The notes beneath the pieces are model-generated. The model was not told the DNA's origin, did no database searches, and saw only the letters and a list, made by a program, of their open reading frames with translations. A stretch of DNA of 64,000 bases, from positions 434,001 through 498,000 of the forward strand of contig NZ_CP092488.2 of assembly GCF_022430545.2 (NCBI RefSeq). Direction: 5' to 3'. The number at the start of each line of letters is the position of its first letter. The stretch's first letter is position 1. Origin of the DNA: Mycobacterium paraterrae. GTDB lineage: Bacteria; Actinomycetota; Actinomycetes; Mycobacteriales; Mycobacteriaceae. This document shows, in pieces, positions 58,553 to 64,000 of this stretch. Both the position numbers and the translations under genes were made by a program.

Positions 58553-60567
58553 ACTATCCAAACCTGTTGTCTCCGCTGGACCTTGGATTCACCACGCTGC
58601 GCAACCGGGTGGTCATGGGCTCGATGCACACCGGCCTGGAGGATCGCGCCCGCAACACCGACCGACTCGCGGAGTACTTCGCCGAACGCGCACACGGCGG
58701 CGTCGGCCTGATCATCACGGGTGGCTACGCCCCCAACCGGACGGGCTGGCTGCTGCCGTTCGCCGCCGACCTGACCTCGTCGGCGCAGGTTCGTCGGCAC
58801 CGAACGATCACCGACGCGGTGCACGATGGCGGTGGCAAGATCCTGCTACAAATCCTGCACGCCGGACGTTATGCCTACCATCCGCTGTCGGTCAGCGCGT
58901 CGTCGATCAAGGCACCGATCAATCCCTTTCGGCCGCGCAAGCTTTCGTCGGGTGGCGTGCAGAGCACGATCGACGACTTTGCCCGCTGCGCCCAGCTGGC
59001 CCGCGAGGCGGGTTACGACGGCGTCGAAATCATGGGCAGCGAAGGGTATTTGATCAACCAATTCCTGGCGGAGCGCACCAACAAGCGCAACGACGCCTGG
59101 GGCGGCAGCGCCGACAAGCGACGCCGCTTCCCCGTCGAAATCGTGCGCCGGACCCGCGCCGCCGTCGGCAACGACTTCATCGTCAGCTACCGCATGTCGA
59201 TGGCCGACTTCGTCGAGGGCGGCCAGAGCTGGGACGACATCATTGCGCTGGCAATCGAAGTCGAGGCCGCTGGCGCAACCCTGCTCAACTCCGGCTTCGG
59301 CTGGCACGAGGCCAGGGTGCCGACCATCGTCACGTCCGTGCCGAACAATGCGTTCGTCGACATCAGCCACGCCGTCGCCGGTCACGTCGACATCCCGGTG
59401 GTGGCCTCGAACCGGATCAACATGCCGCAGGCAGCCGAGCAGATTCTGGCCGACACCCACGTGCAGCTGATTTCGATGGCCCGCCCGCTGCTGGCCGACC
59501 CGGAGTGGGTCCTCAAGGCTCACGCGGCCCGCGCCGACGAGATCAATACCTGCATCGCCTGCAACCAGGCCTGCCTGGACCACGCCTTCGTGCACAAGAC
59601 GGTGTCGTGTCTGCTCAACCCGCGGGCCGGCCACGAGACGGAACTCGTGCTCTCCCCCACCCGGCGCACCCGCTCGATCGCGGTGGTCGGGGCCGGACCC
59701 GCCGGGTTGGCCGCCGCGGTGAACGCCGCAAGTCGCGGCCACCGGGTGACGCTTTTCGAGGCCAACGACTTCATCGGCGGCCAATTCGACTTGGCCCGCC
59801 GCATCCCGGGCAAAGAGGAATTCAACGAGACCATCCGATATTTCACGACGATGCTGGGTGTCAACAATGTCGACGTGCGGCTCTGCACTCGGGCGTCGGC
59901 CGCCGACCTCGCCGGCTACGACCACGTCGTGCTGGCCACCGGGGTGGCGCCGCGGATCCCGGACATCCCCGGCATCGACCACCCGATGGTGCTGACCTAC
60001 GGCCAGGCCATCACCGGTACCAAGCCGCTGGGCACGCGCGTCGCGGTGATCGGCGCCGGCGGAATCGGTTTCGACGTCGGCGAATTCCTGGTGACCGACA
60101 CGTCGCCGACGCTGAACCTCAAGGACTGGAAGACCGAGTGGGGTGCCGCCGATCCGTGGGAAGCACCGGGCGCACTGATCGCACCGATCCCCGCCCCGCC
60201 GGCCCGGGAGGTGTATCTGCTACAGCGCTCCAGCGGTGCACAGGGTCGCAAGCTCGGAAAGACCAGCGGCTGGGTACACCGGGCCTCGTTGAAACACAAA
60301 GGTGTACAGCAGCTTTCCGGCGTCAACTACGAGCGGATCAGCGACGAGGGCCTGCACATCAGCTTCGGCTCGAAGCACGAACGACCCCGGTTGCTCGAGG
60401 TCGACAACATCGTGGTCTGCGCCGGCCAGGAGCCCGTGCGCGACTTGGAAGACGAGCTGCGCCGCAACGGAATCCACCCACACGTCATCGGTGGCGCCGC
60501 GGTCGCGGCGGAACTGGACGCCAAGCGAGCGATCAAGCAGGGCACCGAGCTGGCGGCCCAGCTCTAG
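58549..60567 (+). CDS. fadH: NADPH-dependent 2,4-dienoyl-CoA reductase
   Basis: 672 aa from GTG at 58549. Old-yellow-enzyme barrel at residues 1-350 (LDLGFTTLRNRVVMGSMHTG, ILLQILHAGRYAYHPLSVSA, GYDGVEIMGSEGYLINQFL), then the 4Fe-4S cysteines in NTCIACNQACLDHAF and VSCLLNP. A FAD domain follows (AVVGAGPAGLAAAVNAASRG) and an NAD(P)H domain (VAVIGAGGIGFDVGEFL). It removes one double bond from 2,4-dienoyl-CoA so that polyunsaturated acyl chains can enter beta-oxidation. Homologue of Rv1175c, in the same operon with PadR. Confidence 0.93.
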   Translation: MNYPNLLSPLDLGFTTLRNRVVMGSMHTGLEDRARNTDRLAEYFAERAHGGVGLIITGGYAPNRTGWLLPFAADLTSSAQVRRHRTITDAVHDGGGKILLQILHAGRYAYHPLSVSASSIKAPINPFRPRKLSSGGVQSTIDDFARCAQLAREAGYDGVEIMGSEGYLINQFLAERTNKRNDAWGGSADKRRRFPVEIVRRTRAAVGNDFIVSYRMSMADFVEGGQSWDDIIALAIEVEAAGATLLNSGFGWHEARVPTIVTSVPNNAFVDISHAVAGHVDIPVVASNRINMPQAAEQILADTHVQLISMARPLLADPEWVLKAHAARADEINTCIACNQACLDHAFVHKTVSCLLNPRAGHETELVLSPTRRTRSIAVVGAGPAGLAAAVNAASRGHRVTLFEANDFIGGQFDLARRIPGKEEFNETIRYFTTMLGVNNVDVRLCTRASAADLAGYDHVVLATGVAPRIPDIPGIDHPMVLTYGQAITGTKPLGTRVAVIGAGGIGFDVGEFLVTDTSPTLNLKDWKTEWGAADPWEAPGALIAPIPAPPAREVYLLQRSSGAQGRKLGKTSGWVHRASLKHKGVQQLSGVNYERISDEGLHISFGSKHERPRLLEVDNIVVCAGQEPVRDLEDELRRNGIHPHVIGGAAVAAELDAKRAIKQGTELAAQL

Positions 60568-60611
60568 TCGCTCGCCGAGCGTGACACCGCCGTCATGTTC
60601 GGCCTCCGGGG

Positions 60612-63221
60612 CTATGCGGCCAGCGGGCTGTAGTCGGTGGTGCGCTGACGGGCCGGGCGGCCGATGCCCTCGGCGATTGCGGTCAGCTCGGCGACGGTCT
60701 TGGCCGATCCGAATTCCGAGCCGGCCATCCGGGAGATGGTTTCTTCCATCAGCGTGCCGCCGAGGTCGTTCGCGCCGCCGTTGAGCATCACCTGGGTGCG
60801 CTCGACGCCGAGTTTGACCCAGCTGGTCTGGATCTGAGAGATACGGCCGTGCAACATGATCCGCGCCAAGGCGTGGACGGCGCGATTGTCGCGATGGGTC
60901 GGGCCGGGACGTGCCGCGCCGGCCAGATACAGCGGCGAGTTCTGATGCACGAAGGGCAGCGGCACGAACTCGGTGAATCCGCCGGTGCGGTCCTGGATGT
61001 CGCGCAGCACGTTGAGGTGGCCGACCCAGTGCCTCGGGTCGTCGACGTGGCCGTACATCATCGTCGAGGACGACCGCAGTCCCACCTCGTGCGCGGTCGT
61101 CACCACCTCGATCCACATCGAGGTCGGCAGCTTTCCCTTGGTCAGCACCCAGCGGATCTCGTCGTCGAGGATCTCGGCCGCCGTTCCCGGAATGGAGTCC
61201 AGGCCGGCCTCACGCAGACTGGTCAACCACTCGCGAATACTCAACCCGCTCTTGGTCACTCCGTTGGCGACCTCCATGGGAGAGAACGCATGCACATGCA
61301 TCGACGGCACCCGCGCCTTGACCGCGCGGACCAGGTCGGCGTAGCCGGTGACCGGCAGCTCGGGGTCGATGCCGCCTTGCATGCAGACCTCGGTGGCACC
61401 GGCGACGTGCGCTTCCCAGGCGCGCTGGGCGACCTCGTCCGCCGACAGCGAGAACGCGTCGGCGTCGTCCTTGCGTTGGGCGAACGCGCAGAACCGGCAG
61501 CCGGTGTAACAGATGTTGGTGAAGTTGATGTTGCGGTTCACCACGAACGTCACGTCGTCGCCGACGGCATCGCGTCGCAGCGAATCTGCCAGCGCGGCAA
61601 CAGCATCCAGGGCGGGGCCGTCGGCGGTCGCCAGAGCCAGGTACTCGGCGTCCGTGCACGCGGCCGGATCGCGCTCGGCGGAGCGCAGCGCGGCAAGTAC
61701 GTCGGTGTTGATGCGTTCGGGCGCCCGGGCAGCCAGATCGTGCACCTTGGCCCGGATCGACTCCCAGTCGCCGAACGCGCTGTCCAGATCGCTGCGGGTC
61801 TCGGTCCGCCGGCCTTCGGTGTCGATCGCGGCGTTCAGGTCGACCCGGCCTGAGGACACCGAAATGTCGTCCGGCTCCTGCCACGGCATCCCCACCGGGG
61901 TGACATCGCGGGCCCATCCGGTGGCCGGATCGGCCAGCGCCGCAACATGACCGCGCACCCGCGGATCGATCCATGCCGCCCCGGCCTGCACATACTTGGG
62001 CTGGGCGGTCAGCCGCTCGACCAAGTCGTATCCCGCGGCGGCGGTGACCTCGGCCAGGGTGTCCAGCGCCGGCCACGGCCGCTCGGGGTTGACGTGGTCG
62101 GGGGTCAGCGGCGAGACACCACCCCAGTCGTCGACGCCGGCGCCAATCAGTGCCAGGCACTCCTGCTCCGACACCAGGTTCGGCGGCGCCTGGATGCGCA
62201 TCGCCGGCCCCAGCACCAGGCGCGCGACGGCGATGGTCGCCAGGAAGTCGTCAATCCCGGCGTCGGGCGTCGACGCCATCGCCGTGTGCTCCTTGGCCCG
62301 GAAGTTCTGCACGATCACTTCCTGGACGTGCCCGAATTCCTTGTGCGACTTGCGAATTGCATGGATGGTCTCGGCCCGCTCGACCAGCGTCTCGCCGATA
62401 CCCACCAGCAGACCGGTGGTGAAGGGAATCGACAGCCGGCCCGCATCGGTGAGCGTCCGCAGCCGCACCTCGGGGTCTTTGTCCGGACTGCCGTAGTGCG
62501 CCAGACCCTTGGTCTCGAACAGCCGCCGTGACGTCGTTTCGAGCATCATGCCCATCGAGGGCGCCACCGGCTTCAGCCGAGACAGCTCCGACCAGCTCAT
62601 CACGCCAGGATTCAGGTGCGGCAGCAGCCCGGTCTCCTCGAGTACTCGGATCGCCATCGCGCGCAGGTACGACAGCGTGGAGTCGTAGCCGCGCGCCTCC
62701 AGCCATTCTCGGGCCTCGGGCCACCGGTCCTCAGGCCGGTCACCGAGGGTGAATAGTGCTTCCTTGCAACCGAGTTCAGCACCGCGACGGGCAATGTCGA
62801 GAATCTCGTCGGGCTCGAGGTACATGCCGGCACCCTGAGCGCGCAGCTTGCCGGGCACCGTGACGAACGTGCAGTAATGGCATGAGTCGCGGCACAGATG
62901 AGTGACCGGAATGAACACCTTGCGTGAGTAGCTGACCGGCAACCGACCCGACCCACCGCGCCGCCCGGCCGACTCCAAACCCGCGTCGCGCACCCGCGCA
63001 GCGCTGCGACACAGATCCGCCAGATCCTCGCCGCGAGCGGTCAGCGCGAGCGCCGCCTCGTCGACATTCAGCGCCACCCCGTCGCGGGCCCGACGCAACA
63101 CCCGGCGCATCGCGGGATCGCCAGGCCTGCGATATCGCTGGGGAACCGAGGGGCTGGGTAGCAGGGTCGGCTCTTCGCCCGGAGTCAACGGCACAGTGGT
63201 GTAACTTCCGGCCGGCGCCAT
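60612..63221 (-). CDS. fbiC: FO synthase (CofG/CofH fusion)
   Basis: 869 aa from ATG at 63221 (MAPAGSYTTV); a TTG at 63251 would add ten residues, and M. tuberculosis FbiC is 856 aa. Bifunctional radical-SAM enzyme making the deazaflavin FO of coenzyme F420 from tyrosine and a riboflavin precursor. The CofG cluster motif is HLCRDSCHYCTF (about residue 108), the CofH motif NICYTGCRFCAF (about residue 575), each C-x3-C-x2-C. Other blocks: NPGVMSWSELSRLKPVAPSM, GGVSPLTPDHVNPERPWPAL, EVCMQGGIDPELPVTGYADL, MLNGGANDLGGTLMEETISR. TB8.4 and PE12, which flank fbiC in M. tuberculosis, are absent here. Confidence 0.95.
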   Translation of the reverse strand: MAPAGSYTTVPLTPGEEPTLLPSPSVPQRYRRPGDPAMRRVLRRARDGVALNVDEAALALTARGEDLADLCRSAARVRDAGLESAGRRGGSGRLPVSYSRKVFIPVTHLCRDSCHYCTFVTVPGKLRAQGAGMYLEPDEILDIARRGAELGCKEALFTLGDRPEDRWPEAREWLEARGYDSTLSYLRAMAIRVLEETGLLPHLNPGVMSWSELSRLKPVAPSMGMMLETTSRRLFETKGLAHYGSPDKDPEVRLRTLTDAGRLSIPFTTGLLVGIGETLVERAETIHAIRKSHKEFGHVQEVIVQNFRAKEHTAMASTPDAGIDDFLATIAVARLVLGPAMRIQAPPNLVSEQECLALIGAGVDDWGGVSPLTPDHVNPERPWPALDTLAEVTAAAGYDLVERLTAQPKYVQAGAAWIDPRVRGHVAALADPATGWARDVTPVGMPWQEPDDISVSSGRVDLNAAIDTEGRRTETRSDLDSAFGDWESIRAKVHDLAARAPERINTDVLAALRSAERDPAACTDAEYLALATADGPALDAVAALADSLRRDAVGDDVTFVVNRNINFTNICYTGCRFCAFAQRKDDADAFSLSADEVAQRAWEAHVAGATEVCMQGGIDPELPVTGYADLVRAVKARVPSMHVHAFSPMEVANGVTKSGLSIREWLTSLREAGLDSIPGTAAEILDDEIRWVLTKGKLPTSMWIEVVTTAHEVGLRSSSTMMYGHVDDPRHWVGHLNVLRDIQDRTGGFTEFVPLPFVHQNSPLYLAGAARPGPTHRDNRAVHALARIMLHGRISQIQTSWVKLGVERTQVMLNGGANDLGGTLMEETISRMAGSEFGSAKTVAELTAIAEGIGRPARQRTTDYSPLAA

Positions 63222-63321
63222 TTCATCCGCAATTCCATCCGCACGTCCCAACTCTTCGCGACCCGACGCGTGCCATGAGCGACAACAGTAGCCTCCGGCC
63301 CAGGACTTGTGGTCCCTGCCC

Positions 63322-63777
63322 TCAGGGCGCGGTCCGGCGCCGCAACAGCACCCAGAACGGCAGCAAAGTACCCGCCGCTAGCAGCAGGAATGGGCTGAAC
63401 TCGGTGATTCCGCGGCCGGCGAAGATGACGTCACCACCGGGACCCGGCCGGGCCATCACCAAAACGGTCAACAACCAGGTCCACACCGGCAGCGCGGCCA
63501 GCACATTGCGGCTGGTCCACCGCATGGCGACGAATACCAGCGCCGCATTGACCGCCCCGCTGGCCAGCGCGCTGAGCGGAAACGGAATCGCTCCGATGTA
63601 GGACGGCAGGAAAAGCGCGCCGCCGATGGCGGACAAGACGCCGTCGAACGCCAACAACCCCAAGACGACGACGGGGGCAACTCGATTCGTCGCGGCCGCG
63701 ATTCGGCCGCCGCGCGACTCGATCTCTGTCAGGTCGGGACGCTGTCCAGCTGCGAGACGATGGACATGACCGTCCAC
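63322..63777 (-). CDS. Four-span membrane protein (Rv1171-like)
   Basis: About 151 aa if GTG at 63777 is used; the start is unsure, since the only strong protein signal begins near RIAAATNRVAPVVVLGLLAF. Four hydrophobic spans (VVVLGLLAFDGVLSAIGGAL, SALASGAVNAALVFVAMRW, VLAALPVWTWLLTVLVM, FSPFLLLAAGTLLPFWVLL). It occupies the mshB-fbiC interval like Rv1171 and is similar in length. No function known. With GTG at 63777 its start would overlap the 35-codon frame before it by 49 bases. Confidence 0.75.
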   Translation of the reverse strand: MDGHVHRLAAGQRPDLTEIESRGGRIAAATNRVAPVVVLGLLAFDGVLSAIGGALFLPSYIGAIPFPLSALASGAVNAALVFVAMRWTSRNVLAALPVWTWLLTVLVMARPGPGGDVIFAGRGITEFSPFLLLAAGTLLPFWVLLRRRTAP

Positions 63778-63836
63778 TGGAAGTTGTCCAGTCGGTCCTG
63801 CCAGTGCTGCTGGTTGTAGTCCAGATCCGGATCCAT
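63729..63836 (-). CDS. Possible 35-aa small protein between mshB and the Rv1171-like gene
   Basis: ATG at 63836, stop TGA at 63729. It starts MDPDLDYNQQHWQDRLDNFQ and ends with VMSIVSQLDSVPT: acidic, with a mid-region that could form one amphipathic helix. The composition (Asn/Gln/Trp-rich, few Arg) is unlike the random frames of this GC-rich DNA, which is the main evidence that it is translated. It starts nine bases after the mshB stop and its stop overlaps CTGA near the front of the next gene, so it would fit a coupled operon. No strong ribosome binding site. Confidence 0.5.
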   Translation of the reverse strand: MDPDLDYNQQHWQDRLDNFQWTVMSIVSQLDSVPT

Positions 63837-63845
63837 TCCGGCAGC

Positions 63846-64000
63846 TTACCGCGCGGCCGCACCGGTCAGGTCGACTCCGGCAAGCAGATCGGTCTCCCAC
63901 CCGCGCTCGTCTCGCTCACCGGCCACGCCCGCGGTGAGTATGTAGTGCTCCTGCGTGACGATGGGCAGCGCGATGTTGTTCGACAGCGCCATCGTGCGGT
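63846..64000 (-). CDS. mshB: N-acetyl-1-D-myo-inositol-2-amino-2-deoxyglucopyranoside deacetylase MshB, C-terminal end (partial)
   Basis: The last 51 codons before TAA at 63846 read TMALSNNIALPIVTQEHYIL, a short GVAGERDERG stretch and WETDLLAGVDLTGAAAR. The ALSNNIALPI and ERGWETDLLAGV blocks match the end of mycothiol-biosynthesis deacetylase MshB, and the order mshB, Rv1171-like, fbiC is that of M. tuberculosis (Rv1170-Rv1173). The catalytic domain lies beyond base 64000, so the call rests on the C terminus and synteny. Confidence 0.82.
   Translation of the reverse strand, partial: RTMALSNNIALPIVTQEHYILTAGVAGERDERGWETDLLAGVDLTGAAAR

Noticed and set aside
58846..59982. Minus-strand frame of 378 codons inside fadH.
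   Set aside because: Antisense shadow produced by the GC-biased third positions of fadH; no family features.

Overview
The window comes from a high-GC actinobacterium and is best explained as the chromosome of a slow-growing Mycobacterium outside the M. tuberculosis complex. The two ends follow M. tuberculosis gene order in reverse: tagA, Rv1209-like, gpgS, folP2, fadD6, LOG (Rv1205-like), Rv1204c-like, dapE, dapD, Rv1200-like and fadD36 on the left; PRODH, pruA and the PucR regulator in the middle; dapC-like, fdxC, PadR, fadH, fbiC, Rv1171-like and mshB on the right. Comparisons with M. tuberculosis are from memory of the H37Rv gene order and proteins, not from a search.

Layout. 1-12.1 kb is conserved core: base excision repair, methylglucose lipopolysaccharide initiation (gpgS), a DHPS paralogue, acyl-CoA ligases, and lysine/DAP synthesis (dapE, dapD divergent). 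12.1-13.3 kb is an IS110-family element inserted about 10 bp upstream of the fadD36 ribosome binding site. 13.3-36.4 kb is an accessory block that replaces the H37Rv sigI-Rv1192 interval and looks like a DosR (dormancy) island: two Acg-type nitroreductases, an Rv1733c-like membrane protein, five tandem-domain universal stress proteins (USPs), a Tgs1-like triacylglycerol synthase with an Rv3129-like flavin-binding partner, a CtpE-like P-type ATPase, a zinc alcohol dehydrogenase and a four-gene glycosyltransferase operon. Nearly every one of these transcription units has a 20-bp candidate DosR box just upstream. A TetR/MaoC module and a decayed aldehyde dehydrogenase sit inside the island.

36.4-40.6 kb is the proline catabolism module (PRODH-pruA, divergent PucR regulator with direct repeats). 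40.7-56.1 kb sits where H37Rv carries the pks3/4-papA3-mmpL10 polyacyltrehalose locus. Here it holds a stf0-cysD-cysNC sulfation operon with overlapping stops and starts, a lipase, a 13E12-type HNH protein, a Baeyer-Villiger-like monooxygenase, psuG, and a tandem triplication of large KimA-like (APC/KUP) transporters with cytosolic USP-like domains; one copy also carries a C-terminal OB-fold-like domain. 56.3-64 kb is core again: aminotransferase, ferredoxin, PadR with palindromic operators, fadH, the F420 gene fbiC, and the end of mshB.

Three short tandem repeat arrays (4 x 56, 3 x 52, 3 x 59 bp) lie at gene ends; two of them supply the last codons of the neighbouring gene. The most notable structures are the clustered candidate DosR boxes, the possible hypoxia-linked ADH-glycosyltransferase operon, the KimA-like triplication with the OB-fold fusion, and the IS110 element with a noncoding leader that could encode a bridge RNA.
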